64,000 nucleotides of DNA from Pseudomonas rhodesiae (GCF_007858255.1 NZ_VFEU01000003.1:248001-312000); one strand, 5' to 3'; counted from the first letter of the stretch, positions 1 to 9,918 are shown. The notes: a model not told the origin generated them from the letters alone. Program-made: numbers and translations.

Positions 1-389
1 TTGGCGTTGACGGCGTCAATGCAGTCGATCACGCAATCGATGTTGGGCGTGATGTACTCGGCCATGGTGTCGCGGGTGACGAAGTCCGCCACCGCATGCA
101 CGGTGCAGTCCGGGTTGATGCCGCGCAGGCGTTCGGCCATGACCTCGACCTTGGGCTTGCCCACGGTGCTGTCCAAGGCGTGCAACTGGCGATTGCTGTT
201 GCTGACGCAGACGTCGTCCAGGTCAAACAGCGAAATTTCGCCCACCCCGCAGCGGGCCATGGCTTCGGCCGCCCACGAGCCCACGCCGCCCACGCCGACG
301 ATCGCCACATGGGCCGCTTTCAAGCGTTCCAGGCCCTCAATGCCATACAAACGGGCAACGCCTGCAAACCGCGGATCTTCTGTACTCAT
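1..389 (-). CDS. tcdA: tRNA threonylcarbamoyladenosine dehydratase (partial, 3' end outside window)
   Basis: Only the first 129 codons are inside the window. The translation starts MSTEDPRFAGVARLYG and carries the nucleotide-binding loop GVGGVGSW at residues 32-39, then LFDLDDVCVSNSNRQ, the pattern of the ThiF/MoeB/E1-like adenylating family. The N-terminal spacing fits TcdA (CsdL), which uses ATP to cyclise t6A37 of tRNA to ct6A in the cytoplasm. The ATG at 389 is the only sensible start. It stands about 220 bases from the divergently transcribed ndvB. The csdA/csdE sulfur-transfer genes that usually accompany it would lie left of the window and cannot be seen. ThiF or MoeB paralogs are less likely because of the N-terminus. 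Confidence 0.9.
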   Translation of the reverse strand, partial: MSTEDPRFAGVARLYGIEGLERLKAAHVAIVGVGGVGSWAAEAMARCGVGEISLFDLDDVCVSNSNRQLHALDSTVGKPKVEVMAERLRGINPDCTVHAVADFVTRDTMAEYITPNIDCVIDCIDAVNA

Positions 390-431
390 GACCATTACCC
401 CAAAAACCGGCGCGCATTATAGGGCTACGCA

Positions 432-466
432 GCGACAAGTTTTAAGCTACAAGCTACAAGTTAAGA
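432..466. repeat. Short heptamer repeat (CTACAAG units)
   Basis: Two perfect tandem AGCTACAAG-type units lie at 445-460, with degenerate flanking copies, between tcdA and ndvB. The same heptamer, in the other orientation, forms the larger block at 5703-5806. No gene is seen between 390 and 606. The ndvB start region begins after this repeat. Confidence 0.6.
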
Positions 467-606
467 ACTTAGATGTACTTTCGCTGCCCAATGTCCGGTT
501 TTTCTCGGCTTGCTGTACGGTCAGGGAAAGGCCGGTGTAGGATGCGCGCCGTTCGGCGCAGCCCGGCACCTCATTTCGTTCCACACCCTTTGGAACCCGC
601 ATAACC

Positions 607-3198
607 ATGGCATCGCGTAAATTTGGACTCAACCTGGTGGTGGTGCTGGCAATTGCCGCGCTGTTCACCGGTTTCTGGGCGCTGATCAACCGCCCGGTCT
701 CAGCCCCCAACTGGCCTGAACAAATCTCCGGTTTTTCCTACTCGCCGTTCCAACAAGGCCAGTACCCGCAGAAAGACCAATACCCCACCGACGAACAGAT
801 GCGTCAAGACTTGGCGATCATGAGCAAGCTGACGGACAACATCCGCACCTACTCGGTCGACGGCACCCTGGGGGATATCCCCAAACTGGCGGAAGAATTC
901 GGCCTGCGGGTGACCCTGGGGATCTGGATCAGCCCGGATCTGGAGCGTAACGAACGCGAAATCCAGCGCGCCATCGAGATCGCCAACAACTCGCGCAGCG
1001 TCGTGCGCGTGGTGGTGGGCAACGAAGCGTTGTTCCGCGAGGAAATCACGCCCGAGGCGCTGATCGTGCTGCTGGACCGCGTGCGCGCCGCCGTCAAAGT
1101 ACCGGTAACCACCTCCGAGCAATGGCACATCTGGGAACACAATCCACAACTGGCCAAGCACGTCGACCTGATCGCCGCGCACATCCTGCCGTATTGGGAA
1201 CATATTCCGGTGGATAAGGCCGGCCAATTCGTACTCGACCGCGCCAAGGATCTGAAGAAGACCTTCCCGAAAAAGCCGCTGCTGCTGTCGGAAGTCGGCT
1301 GGCCAAGCAACGGGCGCATGCGCGGTGGGGCTGACGCGTCCCCGGCCGACCAGGCCATTTACCTGCGCACGCTGGTGAACAAGCTCAACCGCCAAGGCTA
1401 CAACTACTTTGTGATCGAGGCGTTCGATCAGCCGTGGAAGGCCAGCGACGAAGGCTCGGTCGGTGCGTATTGGGGCGTGTTCAACGCCGCGCGCCAGCAG
1501 AAATTCAACTTCGAAGGGCCGGTGGTGGCGATTCCGCAATGGCGCGTGCTGGCCATCGGTTCGGTGGTGCTGGCGCTGCTGTCCCTGACCCTGCTGATGA
1601 TCGACGGCTCGGCCCTGCGCCAGCGCGGCCGCACGTTCCTGACCTTTATTGCGTTCCTATGCGGTTCGGTGCTGGTATGGATCGGCTACGACTACAGCCA
1701 GCAATACAGCACCTGGTTCAGCCTGACCGTCGGCTTTTTGCTGGCGCTCGGCGCCCTTGGCGTGTTCATCGTGTTGTTGACCGAAGCCCACGAACTGGCC
1801 GAAGCGGTATGGACCCACAAGCGTCGGCGTGAATTCCTGCCGGTAGTCGGCGATTCGGACTACCGCCCAAAAGTATCGATCCATGTGCCGTGCTACAACG
1901 AGCCGCCGGAGATGGTCAAACAGACCCTCGACGCCCTGGCCGCGCTCGATTACCCGGACTACGAAGTTCTGATCATCGACAACAACACCAAGGACCCGGC
2001 CGTGTGGGAACCGGTGCGCGACTATTGCGCCACCCTCGGGCCGCGTTTCAAGTTCTTCCACGTCGCGCCCCTGGCCGGTTTCAAGGGCGGTGCGTTGAAC
2101 TACCTGATTCCGCACACCGCCAAAGACGCCGAAGTGATCGCCGTGATCGACTCGGACTACTGCGTCTCGCCCAACTGGCTCAAGCACATGGTGCCGCACT
2201 TCGCCGACCCGAAAATCGCCGTGGTGCAGTCGCCGCAGGATTATCGCGATCAGAACGAAAGCACCTTCAAGAAGCTCTGCTATGCGGAATACAAAGGCTT
2301 CTTCCATATCGGCATGGTGACCCGCAACGACCGCGACGCGATTATCCAGCACGGCACCATGACCATGACCCGCCGCTCGGTGCTCGAAGAACTGGGCTGG
2401 GCCGACTGGTGCATCTGTGAAGACGCCGAACTGGGCCTACGGGTATTCGAGAAAGGTCTGTCGGCGGCGTATTACCACGACAGCTACGGCAAAGGTCTGA
2501 TGCCGGATACCTTTATCGACTTCAAGAAGCAGCGCTTCCGCTGGGCCTACGGCGCGATTCAGATCATCAAGCGTCACACCGCCAGCCTGCTGCGCGGCAA
2601 GGACACCGAACTGACCCGTGGCCAGCGCTATCACTTCCTGGCGGGCTGGTTGCCTTGGGTGGCGGACGGCATGAACATCTTCTTTACGGTCGGCGCGCTG
2701 TTGTGGTCGGCGGCGATGATCATCGTACCGACCCGGGTCGACCCACCGTTGCTGATTTTTGCTATTCCGCCGTTGGCGCTGTTCGTGTTCAAGGTGGGCA
2801 AGATCATTTTCCTGTACCGCCGTGCGGTGGGCGTGAACCTCAAGGACGCGTTCTGCGCGGCCCTGGCCGGGCTGGCGTTGTCCCACACCATCGCCAAGGC
2901 GGTGCTGTATGGTTTCTTCACCACCAGCATTCCGTTCTTTCGTACACCGAAAAACGCGGATAACCACGGCTTCTGGGTCGCGATTTCCGAAGCCCGCGAA
3001 GAAATGTTCATCATGCTGTTGTTGTGGGGCGCCGCGCTGGGGATCTACCTGGTGCAGGGCCTGCCGAGCAATGACATGCGCTTCTGGGTGGTGATGTTGC
3101 TGGTGCAGTCCCTGCCGTACGTGGCGGCGCTGATCATGGCGTTCTTGTCGTCGCTGCCGAAACCGGCGCCGGCGCCACAGCCCGCTCCGGCCGCGTAA
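607..3198 (+). CDS. ndvB: Beta-glucan glucosyltransferase, GH17-GT2 fusion (NdvB-like)
   Basis: This 863-residue inner-membrane protein has two catalytic modules. After an N-terminal membrane anchor (about 8-27) comes a GH17-like domain with putative acid/base E140 in VVGNEALF and nucleophile E229 in LLSEVGWPS. Several membrane helices follow (about 310-395). Then comes a GT2 processive glycosyltransferase with D515/D517 (DSDY), D606 in CEDAELG and the Q642-R-F-R-W646 (QxxRW) motif, and a C-terminal bundle of helices. In P. aeruginosa the homolog makes cyclic beta-1,3-glucans linked to biofilm antibiotic tolerance and also lies beside dapE, which supports the symbol. It ends in a Pro/Ala-rich tail followed by a terminator, so it is probably a single-gene unit. 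A generic beta-(1-3)-glucosyl transferase label would also fit. Confidence 0.88.
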   Translation: MASRKFGLNLVVVLAIAALFTGFWALINRPVSAPNWPEQISGFSYSPFQQGQYPQKDQYPTDEQMRQDLAIMSKLTDNIRTYSVDGTLGDIPKLAEEFGLRVTLGIWISPDLERNEREIQRAIEIANNSRSVVRVVVGNEALFREEITPEALIVLLDRVRAAVKVPVTTSEQWHIWEHNPQLAKHVDLIAAHILPYWEHIPVDKAGQFVLDRAKDLKKTFPKKPLLLSEVGWPSNGRMRGGADASPADQAIYLRTLVNKLNRQGYNYFVIEAFDQPWKASDEGSVGAYWGVFNAARQQKFNFEGPVVAIPQWRVLAIGSVVLALLSLTLLMIDGSALRQRGRTFLTFIAFLCGSVLVWIGYDYSQQYSTWFSLTVGFLLALGALGVFIVLLTEAHELAEAVWTHKRRREFLPVVGDSDYRPKVSIHVPCYNEPPEMVKQTLDALAALDYPDYEVLIIDNNTKDPAVWEPVRDYCATLGPRFKFFHVAPLAGFKGGALNYLIPHTAKDAEVIAVIDSDYCVSPNWLKHMVPHFADPKIAVVQSPQDYRDQNESTFKKLCYAEYKGFFHIGMVTRNDRDAIIQHGTMTMTRRSVLEELGWADWCICEDAELGLRVFEKGLSAAYYHDSYGKGLMPDTFIDFKKQRFRWAYGAIQIIKRHTASLLRGKDTELTRGQRYHFLAGWLPWVADGMNIFFTVGALLWSAAMIIVPTRVDPPLLIFAIPPLALFVFKVGKIIFLYRRAVGVNLKDAFCAALAGLALSHTIAKAVLYGFFTTSIPFFRTPKNADNHGFWVAISEAREEMFIMLLLWGAALGIYLVQGLPSNDMRFWVVMLLVQSLPYVAALIMAFLSSLPKPAPAPQPAPAA

Positions 3199-3216
3199 AA
3201 ACTTGCGCAATGCACT

Positions 3217-3242
3217 AAACGGCGGCCTCTGGCCGCCGTTTT
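3217..3242 (+). terminator. Rho-independent terminator of ndvB
   Basis: AACGGCGGCC, loop TCT, GGCCGCCGTT then TT. The 10-bp perfect stem begins 19 bases after the ndvB stop. Confidence 0.85.
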
Positions 3243-3309
3243 GCTATAAGATAACGGCCGTTTTGTCTGCCCGCCCTGCTCTTCCAAACATGCTTTCCGG
3301 AGTTTTCCC

Positions 3310-4461
3310 ATGACGGCCCATGCCGACCTTTCGCCCACCCTTCAACTTGCCATCGACCTGATCCGCCGCCCCTCGGTGACGCCGATCGACGCCGATTGCC
3401 AGAAGCTGATGATGCAGCGCCTGGGCGACGCCGGCTTCAAACTTGAGCCGATGCGCATCGAAGACGTGGACAATTTCTGGGCCACCCACGGTAAGCATGA
3501 AGGCCCGGTGCTGTGCTTCGCCGGCCATACCGACGTGGTCCCGACCGGCCCGGTGCAGGCCTGGCAGAACGACCCGTTCGACGCCTTGATCGACGAAAAC
3601 GGCATGCTCTGCGGGCGTGGCGCAGCCGACATGAAAGGCAGCCTGGCGGCGATGTTGGTAGCGTCCGAGCGCTTCGTCGCCGACTACCCGGACCACAAGG
3701 GCTCGGTGGCTTTCCTGATCACCAGCGATGAAGAAGGCCCGGCACACCACGGTACTAAAGCCGTGATCGAACGCCTGGCAGCGCGCAAGGAGCGCCTGGA
3801 CTGGTGCATCGTCGGCGAGCCGTCGAGCACCACGCTGGTCGGCGATGTGGTCAAGAACGGCCGGCGCGGCTCCCTCGGCGCGACCCTGACCGTGCGCGGC
3901 GTGCAAGGCCACGTCGCCTATCCGCACCTGGCGAAGAACCCGATCCACCTGGCCGCGCCGGCCCTGGCCGAACTGGCCGCCGAGCATTGGGACGACGGCA
4001 ACGCGTTTTTCCCGCCCACCAGTTTCCAGATTTCCAACCTCAACTCCGGCACCGGCGCCACCAACGTGATTCCCGGCGAGCTGACGGCGGTGTTCAATTT
4101 CCGTTTCTCCACCGAGTCCACCGTGGAGGGTCTGCAGCAACGCGTTGCGCAGATTCTCGATAAGCACGGCCTGGACTGGCACGTGGACTGGGCGCTGTCC
4201 GGCCTGCCGTTCCTGACCGAACCGGGTGCCCTGCTCGATGCCGTATCGGCCAGCATCAAGGCGGTCACCGGTCGCGAGACCCAGGCGTCCACCAGCGGCG
4301 GCACTTCCGATGGCCGCTTCATTGCGACCCTCGGCACCCAAGTGGTCGAGCTGGGGCCGGTCAACGCGACCATCCACCAGGTCAATGAGCGCATCCTGGC
4401 CAGCGACCTCGATGTGCTGACCGAAATCTATTATCAGACCCTGATCAAGTTGCTCGCCTGA
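3310..4461 (+). CDS. dapE: Succinyl-diaminopimelate desuccinylase
   Basis: DapE (383 residues, the usual length) hydrolyses N-succinyl-LL-2,6-diaminopimelate to succinate and LL-DAP in lysine and peptidoglycan biosynthesis. It is a cytosolic M20-family enzyme with two zinc ions. Visible ligands are H73 and D75 in FAGHTDVV, D107 in RGAADMKG, E141/E142 in SDEEGPA and H356 in TIHQVNE. The ATG at 3310 is preceded by CCGGAG. The gene is translationally coupled to rlmA: the stop and the next start share one base (TGATG). It stands directly after ndvB as in P. aeruginosa. No missing residue was noticed. Confidence 0.96.
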   Translation: MTAHADLSPTLQLAIDLIRRPSVTPIDADCQKLMMQRLGDAGFKLEPMRIEDVDNFWATHGKHEGPVLCFAGHTDVVPTGPVQAWQNDPFDALIDENGMLCGRGAADMKGSLAAMLVASERFVADYPDHKGSVAFLITSDEEGPAHHGTKAVIERLAARKERLDWCIVGEPSSTTLVGDVVKNGRRGSLGATLTVRGVQGHVAYPHLAKNPIHLAAPALAELAAEHWDDGNAFFPPTSFQISNLNSGTGATNVIPGELTAVFNFRFSTESTVEGLQQRVAQILDKHGLDWHVDWALSGLPFLTEPGALLDAVSASIKAVTGRETQASTSGGTSDGRFIATLGTQVVELGPVNATIHQVNERILASDLDVLTEIYYQTLIKLLA

Positions 4462-5270
4462 TGCTCGCCTGCCCCCTTTGCAGTGCCCCGCTCAACGCGG
4501 TGGACAATGGCGTGGCGTGCCCGGCCGGGCACCGTTTCGACCGGGCACGCCAGGGTTACCTGAACCTGTTGCCGGTACAGCACAAGAACAGCCGTGACCC
4601 GGGTGACAACCTGGCCATGGTCGAGGCGCGTCGCGACTTCCTCAACGCCGGGCACTACGCCCCGGTAGCCAAACGCCTGGCCGAACTGGCCGCAGAACGT
4701 GCGCCGCAGCGCTGGGTGGACATCGGCTGTGGCGAGGGCTACTACACCGCGCAAATCGCCGAGGCCCTGCCCCATGCCGACGGCTACGCGCTGGATATCT
4801 CCAAGGAAGCGGTCAAACGTGCGTGCAAGCGCAACCCGGCGCTGACCTGGTTGATCGCCAGCATGGCCCGCGTGCCGTTGGCCGACACCAGTTGCCAGTT
4901 CCTGGCGAGCGTATTCAGCCCGCTGGACTGGCAGGAAGCCAAGCGCCTGCTCAGCCCTGGCGGCGGCTTGATGAAGGTCGGCCCTACCAGTGGTCACCTG
5001 ATGGAGCTGCGTGAACGTCTGTACGACGAAGTGCGCGAATACACCGACGACAAGCACCTGGCCCTGGTGCCGTCGGGCATGAGCCTGGCGCACAGCGAGA
5101 TCCTGGAATTCACACTGAGCCTGGCCGATCCCAAGGACCGCGCCAACCTGCTGGCCATGACGCCCCATGGCTGGCGGGCCAGTGCCGAGCGCCGCGCCGA
5201 AGTGATCGAGGCGGCCGAGCCGCTGAAGGTCACGGTGTCGATGCGCTACGATTATTTCGTGCTTCAATAA
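4461..5270 (+). CDS. rlmA: 23S rRNA (guanine-N1)-methyltransferase RlmA
   Basis: 269 residues. The N-terminus holds the zinc-binding motif C4-x2-C7-x12-C20-x3-H24 followed by FDRARQGYLNLL, typical of RlmA(I)/RrmA. The methyltransferase SAM loop VDIGCGEGYY comes next. The enzyme methylates N1 of G745 (E. coli numbering) of 23S rRNA. The start overlaps the dapE stop by one base, so the two genes are probably co-translated. The gene context (dapE-rlmA) is the same in P. aeruginosa. A role for the RlmA(II)-type site cannot be excluded from sequence alone, but that form belongs to Gram-positives. Confidence 0.93.
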   Translation: MLACPLCSAPLNAVDNGVACPAGHRFDRARQGYLNLLPVQHKNSRDPGDNLAMVEARRDFLNAGHYAPVAKRLAELAAERAPQRWVDIGCGEGYYTAQIAEALPHADGYALDISKEAVKRACKRNPALTWLIASMARVPLADTSCQFLASVFSPLDWQEAKRLLSPGGGLMKVGPTSGHLMELRERLYDEVREYTDDKHLALVPSGMSLAHSEILEFTLSLADPKDRANLLAMTPHGWRASAERRAEVIEAAEPLKVTVSMRYDYFVLQ

Positions 5271-5321
5271 CCGACTTTATTTTCGCGAATGGATTTTCGA
5301 ATCCCGCAACGAGGAACATCC

Positions 5322-5699
5322 ATGCGCCAACCCGATATCGAGATTTACCTGAAGGACGCCGACGTCGACCACAAAGCCATCGCCGCCTGGCTGGGCGCGG
5401 CCCTGGGGCCATGCAGCGACTGGGTCCAGAAAGGCCAGACCTACAAGTGCAAGGCCGGCAACGTGCCTGTCACCTGGCTGCCCAAGGCCGTTGGCAAGTG
5501 GAACAGCCTGTACCTGGAAAGCGACCAGACCCCATGGGACGACGACATCGCCTGCGCCCGCGCCGCATTTGCCGCGCTGAACGTGGAAGTGCGCTGCGCG
5601 CCGGGCACGTGGGTCGAGGAAGAAGGTGAAGAAAGTGCCGACATCTGGATTCGCATCAGCGCAGACGGCGAAGAGCAGATTACTTGGAGGACGGGTTGA
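5322..5699 (+). CDS. Conserved small hypothetical protein
   Basis: 125 residues, acidic, no signal peptide or membrane segment. It starts MRQPDIEIYLKDAD and has several Trp residues (AAWLGA, DWVQKG, TWLPKAVGKWN, QTPWDDD). I do not recognise a named family. The in-frame ATG at 5289 is rejected because the ATG at 5322 has GAGGA six bases upstream. It follows rlmA by 51 bases on the same strand and probably ends the dapE-rlmA transcription unit, with the repeat hairpin at 5703-5806 behind it. Codon use matches its neighbours. Confidence 0.75.
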   Translation: MRQPDIEIYLKDADVDHKAIAAWLGAALGPCSDWVQKGQTYKCKAGNVPVTWLPKAVGKWNSLYLESDQTPWDDDIACARAAFAALNVEVRCAPGTWVEEEGEESADIWIRISADGEEQITWRTG

Positions 5700-5702
5700 A
5701 AA

Positions 5703-5806
5703 GCAGCTGCAAGCGGCAAGCTGCAAGCTGCAAGCCAAAGCGCTTGTAGCTTGTAGCTTGTAGCTTGTAGCTTGTAGCTTGCAGCTTGTAGCTTGCCGCT
5801 TAAACC
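5703..5806. repeat. Tandem heptamer repeat (CTTGTAG/CTGCAAG) forming a long imperfect hairpin
   Basis: The left arm (5711-5734) has three copies of a GCAAGCT/GCTGCAAG unit. The right arm (5742-5801) has about eight copies of CTTGTAG or CTTGCAG in inverse orientation and ends GCCGCTT, complementary to AAGCGGC in the left arm. It lies between the convergent genes at 5322-5699 and 5818-6027 and could act as a two-way terminator. The same unit occurs at 445-460. Confidence 0.85.
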
Positions 5807-5817
5807 TGCCACTCAGC

Positions 5818-6027
5818 CTATAGGCCGACCACATCCTCGGCCTGCAAGCCCTTCTCGCCGCTCACCACGGCGTATTCCACCTGCTGGCCCTCGGCCAGGG
5901 AGCGGTGGCCTTCACCGCGGATGGCGCGGTAGTGCACGAACACATCCTTGCCGTCCTCACGCTGAATGAAGCCATAACCCTTTGCATCGTTGAACCACTT
6001 CACATTGCCGGTTTCGCGCGTTGCCAT
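5818..6027 (-). CDS. CspA-family cold-shock protein
   Basis: 69 residues forming a single cold-shock OB fold that binds single-stranded nucleic acid and melts RNA structure. It has [16 protein letters not shown] with RNP1 (KGYGFI) and RNP2 as VFVHY instead of the commoner VFVHF. The start is the ATG at 6027, preceded by GGGAG. The upstream extension to 6099 has no ribosome binding site and is most likely 5' leader, which is often long and structured in csp genes. It is monocistronic, convergent with the gene at 5322 and divergent from plsB. The exact paralog (CspA, CspD or CapB type) cannot be assigned. Confidence 0.93.
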   Translation of the reverse strand: MATRETGNVKWFNDAKGYGFIQREDGKDVFVHYRAIRGEGHRSLAEGQQVEYAVVSGEKGLQAEDVVGL

Positions 6028-6210
6028 CTGTTTACTCCCACTTCGGTTTTTATTATTGAGCCGGTACGCGTTGAACTGCCGAGTATATGGCAGGCTCAAA
6101 AGCGTTCAACTCAAGTTTACATCGCTGCTTTTTTGCCGATTTTCGGCGAATACGGCACACTACCCGCCCGAGCGCCTGCTCGGTTTTTTCCCACTTGAAG
6201 CAGCTCGCCT

Positions 6211-8715
6211 ATGACCCGCTCCCCGTTCCGCCGTCTGGTGTTCGGCACCTTGCGCCGACTGTTGTACCTCTGGGTTCGCTCGGAGACGATCAACCAGTCG
6301 TCCCTAACCCTCAACCTGGACCGCAGCCGGCCGGTGTTCTACGTCCTGCAATCACCCTCCCTCACCGAGCTGGCCGTGGTCGACGCCGAGTGCACCAAGG
6401 CCGGCCTGCCGCGCCCGGTGTTGCCGGTGTCGGTAGGCCCGCTGATGGAGCCGGCGGCGTTCTTCTATCTCACGCCGGAACCGGACTGGCTCGGCCGCCA
6501 GGACAAGCGCGGTGCGCCGCCAACCCTGACCCGCCTGGTCAACACCCTCAGCGAGCACGCCGAAGAGAATGCACAAATCATTCCGGTCAGCGTGTTCTGG
6601 GGCCAATCCCCCGAGAGCGAGTCCAGCCCTTGGAAGCTGCTGTTCGCCGACAGTTGGGCGGTCACCGGGCGTCTGCGCCGGCTGTTGAGCATCCTGATCC
6701 TGGGGCGCAAGACTCGCGTGCAATTCTCCGCGCCTATCAACCTGCGTGAATTGATCGAGCACAATAAAGGCCACGAACGCACAGTGCGCATGGCCCAGCG
6801 CATCCTGCGTGTGCACTTTCGTAACCTGAAGACTGCGGTGATCGGCCCCGACCTGTCCCACCGCCGCAACTTGGTGAAGGGCCTGGTCAACATGCCGCTG
6901 GTGCGCCAGGCCATCGCCGACGAAGCCGAACGCGAAAAAATCAGCCCGGAAAAAGCCAAGGCCCAGGCCCTGCGCTACGGCAACGAAATCGCCTCGGACT
7001 ACACCTACACCGCGATCCGCTTCTTGGAAGTGGTGCTGAGCTGGTTCTGGAACAAGATCTACGACGGCATCAAGGTCAATAACATCGAAGGTGTGCAACA
7101 GGTTGCCCAGGGTTACGAGGTGATCTACGTCCCGTGCCACAGAAGCCATATCGACTACCTGCTGTTGTCCTACCTACTGTTCAAGAACGGTCTGACGCCG
7201 CCGCATATCGCCGCCGGTATCAACCTGAACATGCCAGTAATCGGTAGCCTGCTGCGCCGTGGCGGTGCATTTTTCATGCGCCGCACCTTCAAGGGCAACC
7301 CGCTGTACACCGCTGTGTTCAACGAGTACTTGCATACGCTGTTCACCAAGGGCTTCCCGGTGGAGTATTTCGTCGAAGGCGGACGCTCGCGCACCGGGCG
7401 CATGCTGCAGCCCAAGACCGGGATGCTGGCGATCACCTTGCGCAGTTTCCTGCGCTCTTCGCGTATGCCGATCGTGTTCGTGCCGGTGTACATCGGTTAT
7501 GAGCGCGTGCTGGAAGGCCGCACCTACCTCGGCGAACTGCGCGGGGCGAGCAAGAAGAAAGAGTCGATCTTCGATATTTTCAAAGTGGTCGGCGCCCTCA
7601 AGCAGCGCTTCGGCCAGGTCGCGGTGAACTTCGGCGAGCCGATCAAGCTGGCGGAATTCCTCGACGCCGAGCAACCGGACTGGCGCGCCCAGGACCTGGG
7701 CCCGAACTACAAGCCGGCGTGGCTCAACGAAACCACCCATCGCCTGGGCGAACAAGTGGCTCGCCACTTGAACGAAGCCGCCGCCGTGAACCCGGTGAAT
7801 CTGGTGGCCCTGGCACTGCTGTCCACCACGCGCCTGGCCCTGGATGAACAGGCCATGGCCCGTCAGTTGGACTTGTACCTGACGCTATTGCGTCGCGTGC
7901 CGTACTCGCCCCATACCACGGTGCCGGAAGGCGATGGCATGGCGTTGATTCAGCACGTCAAAGATATGAAGCTGCTGTCGGAACAGAGCGACGCCCTGGG
8001 CAAGATTTTGTACCTGGACGAACAGAACGCCGTTCTGATGACCTACTACCGCAACAACGTACTTCACATCTTCGCCCTGCCGGCGCTGCTGGCGAGCTTC
8101 TTCCAGAGCAGCTCACGCATGAGCCGCGAACAGATCCTGCGCTATACCCACGCGCTGTACCCGTACTTGCAATCGGAACTGTTTATCCGCTGGTCCCTGG
8201 ACGATCTGGACAACGTGATCGACCAGTGGCTGGAGGCGTTCGTCGAACAGGGCCTGTTGCGCTTCGAGAAAGATGTGTACCTGCGCCCGGCCCCCAGCTC
8301 GCGACACTTTGTGTTGCTGACGCTGCTGTCCAAGAGCATCGCCCAGACCCTGCAACGCTTCTATATGGCGATCTCGCTGTTGCTCAACAGCGGCCAGAAC
8401 AGCATCAGCGCCGAAGAGCTGGAAGACCTGTGCACGATCATGGCCCAGCGCCTGTCGATCCTGCACGGGCTCAATGCCCCGGAGTTCTTCGATAAGAGTC
8501 TTTTCCGACATTTTATTCAGACGTTGCTGGAGCAAGATGTGCTGCGCCGCGATGAGGCCGGCAAATTGAGCTACCACGACCTGCTCGGTGAACTGGCCGA
8601 AGGCGCGGCCAAGCGCGTGTTACCGGCCGAGATTCGCCTGTCGATCCGCCAGGTGGCCTTGCACCGTGTGGACGGTGCGGGTGATGCACCGGTGGAACCG
8701 CAAGAAAGCCGCTAG
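6211..8715 (+). CDS. plsB: Glycerol-3-phosphate 1-O-acyltransferase
   Basis: 834 residues, the usual PlsB length. It acylates sn-glycerol-3-phosphate at position 1 with acyl-CoA or acyl-ACP, the first step of phospholipid synthesis, at the inner membrane. The acyltransferase blocks are all present: H310-x4-D315 in [27 protein letters not shown] and VPVYIGYE. A long C-terminal alpha-helical region follows as in E. coli PlsB. The ATG at 6211 has only a weak upstream purine stretch. The gene stands alone between the divergent csp gene and a hairpin at 8725. No truncation or frameshift. Confidence 0.96.
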   Translation: MTRSPFRRLVFGTLRRLLYLWVRSETINQSSLTLNLDRSRPVFYVLQSPSLTELAVVDAECTKAGLPRPVLPVSVGPLMEPAAFFYLTPEPDWLGRQDKRGAPPTLTRLVNTLSEHAEENAQIIPVSVFWGQSPESESSPWKLLFADSWAVTGRLRRLLSILILGRKTRVQFSAPINLRELIEHNKGHERTVRMAQRILRVHFRNLKTAVIGPDLSHRRNLVKGLVNMPLVRQAIADEAEREKISPEKAKAQALRYGNEIASDYTYTAIRFLEVVLSWFWNKIYDGIKVNNIEGVQQVAQGYEVIYVPCHRSHIDYLLLSYLLFKNGLTPPHIAAGINLNMPVIGSLLRRGGAFFMRRTFKGNPLYTAVFNEYLHTLFTKGFPVEYFVEGGRSRTGRMLQPKTGMLAITLRSFLRSSRMPIVFVPVYIGYERVLEGRTYLGELRGASKKKESIFDIFKVVGALKQRFGQVAVNFGEPIKLAEFLDAEQPDWRAQDLGPNYKPAWLNETTHRLGEQVARHLNEAAAVNPVNLVALALLSTTRLALDEQAMARQLDLYLTLLRRVPYSPHTTVPEGDGMALIQHVKDMKLLSEQSDALGKILYLDEQNAVLMTYYRNNVLHIFALPALLASFFQSSSRMSREQILRYTHALYPYLQSELFIRWSLDDLDNVIDQWLEAFVEQGLLRFEKDVYLRPAPSSRHFVLLTLLSKSIAQTLQRFYMAISLLLNSGQNSISAEELEDLCTIMAQRLSILHGLNAPEFFDKSLFRHFIQTLLEQDVLRRDEAGKLSYHDLLGELAEGAAKRVLPAEIRLSIRQVALHRVDGAGDAPVEPQESR

Positions 8716-8724
8716 ATTGAATAA

Positions 8725-8746
8725 GGGCCGGAGAGCCTCCGGCCCC
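8725..8746 (+). terminator. Hairpin after plsB
   Basis: GGGCCGGAG, loop AGC, CTCCGGCCC. This is a strong 9-bp GC stem without a T-run, 9 bases after the plsB stop and just before the next gene's ribosome binding site. It may act as terminator, attenuator or mRNA-stabilising structure. Confidence 0.55.
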
Positions 8747-8765
8747 GTTGAAAAGGAGCTGCACC

Positions 8766-9167
8766 ATGAAAAAGATCATTCTCCTGGGCCTTACCGCCCT
8801 GCTCGGAGCCTGCCAATCCATGAGTCCCGCGCCCAAGGCCAGCCTCGACGGCGAAGTGTTCTACCTGCAACGCATCGCCCTACCGCCGGCGGCCACGTTG
8901 AGCGTGAGCCTGCAAGACGTGTCCCTGGCGGACGCTCCCGCCGTGGTTCTGGCCGAACAGAAAGGCCCGGTCAAAGGCCAGGTGCCCCTGCCGTTCCACC
9001 TGAGTTACGACCCGGCACAGGTCAAGCCCGGCCACAGTTACGCGGTGAGTGCTCGCATCGAGCTGGAGGGCAAGCTACTGTTCACCACCACTGATCGCCA
9101 CGCCGTGCGGCTCGACGGCCAGGACGCCCAGCCGCTGCGCGTGCGCGTCAACGCCGTAGCCCCCTGA
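8766..9167 (+). CDS. YbaY-family lipoprotein
   Basis: 133 residues. A type II signal peptide ends in the lipobox LLGAC, so the mature protein should be lipidated at that Cys. The mature part is a beta-rich domain with GEVFYLQRIALPPAA, then LPFHLSYDP and a closing VRLDGQDAQPLRV. This pattern is known from the YbaY family (type III secretion chaperone-like lipoproteins), whose exact role is unsettled. The ATG at 8766 has AAGGAG upstream; an in-frame ATG at 8748 is rejected. It probably forms an operon with the DUF4197 gene 29 bases downstream. Confidence 0.8.
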   Translation: MKKIILLGLTALLGACQSMSPAPKASLDGEVFYLQRIALPPAATLSVSLQDVSLADAPAVVLAEQKGPVKGQVPLPFHLSYDPAQVKPGHSYAVSARIELEGKLLFTTTDRHAVRLDGQDAQPLRVRVNAVAP

Positions 9168-9196
9168 TTTCGAACATCGAACATAAGGAAGCGCCC

Positions 9197-9886
9197 ATGC
9201 TCCGTAAATCCCTTCGCTTCACCGCCCTGTGTGCCGGCCTGCTGCTCGGCGCCAACGCTATGGCCCTGGACCTGGGCAGCCTGTCCCAGGGCGACGCCAC
9301 TGGCGGACTCAAGGATGCATTGACCCAAGGTGCCCAGATCGCTGTGAAACAACTGGGCGTACCCGGCGGTTTCAGCAACAACCCGGAGGTCAAGATCGGC
9401 CTGCCGGGCAAGTTGGGCAAAGTCGCGGACAAGCTGAAGATGTTCGGCATGGGTGATCAGGTCACCCAACTGGAAACCAGCATGAACAAAGCGGCTGAAA
9501 CGGCTGTGACCCAAGCCCAGCCGATTCTGGTAAACGCTGTGAAAAACATGAGCGTGACCGACGCCAAGGGCATCCTCAGCGGCGGCCAGGATTCGGCCAC
9601 TCAGTACCTGGACAAAAGCAGTCGCGAAGCCATTCGCGCCAAGTTCCTGCCGATCGTCAAGGCCGCTACCGACAAGGTCGGCGTAGCCCAGCAGTACAAC
9701 GCCCTGGCAGGCAAAGCCGCCGCCTTCGGCGCTGTGGATGCCAAGAGCGCTAATGTCGAGAACTACGTGACCGAACAAGCGCTGGACGGTTTGTTCAAGA
9801 TGATTGCGCAGCAGGAAGAGACGATCCGCAAAAACCCTGCGGCGGCGGCCACAAGTTTGGCGAAGAAAGTGTTCGGCGCACTTTAA
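9197..9886 (+). CDS. DUF4197 family exported protein
   Basis: 229 residues with an N-terminal Sec signal peptide (cleavage likely after ANAMA, about residue 23). The mature, mostly helical protein begins LDLGSLSQGDATGGLKDAL and contains FSNNPEVKIGLPG and GGQDSATQYLDKSS, the signatures I associate with DUF4197. No catalytic residues are evident and the function is unknown. AAGGA lies upstream of the ATG. It follows the YbaY-like lipoprotein on the same strand and is closed by a clear terminator, so the two envelope proteins probably form one unit. Confidence 0.85.
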   Translation: MLRKSLRFTALCAGLLLGANAMALDLGSLSQGDATGGLKDALTQGAQIAVKQLGVPGGFSNNPEVKIGLPGKLGKVADKLKMFGMGDQVTQLETSMNKAAETAVTQAQPILVNAVKNMSVTDAKGILSGGQDSATQYLDKSSREAIRAKFLPIVKAATDKVGVAQQYNALAGKAAAFGAVDAKSANVENYVTEQALDGLFKMIAQQEETIRKNPAAAATSLAKKVFGAL

Positions 9887-9918
9887 CGCCGTAGACAAGA
9901 CCGTCTCGATGACCACAA

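Noticed and set aside
5703..5806. CRISPR-like array
   Set aside because: Units are 7 bases, directly adjacent with no unique spacers, and no cas genes are present.
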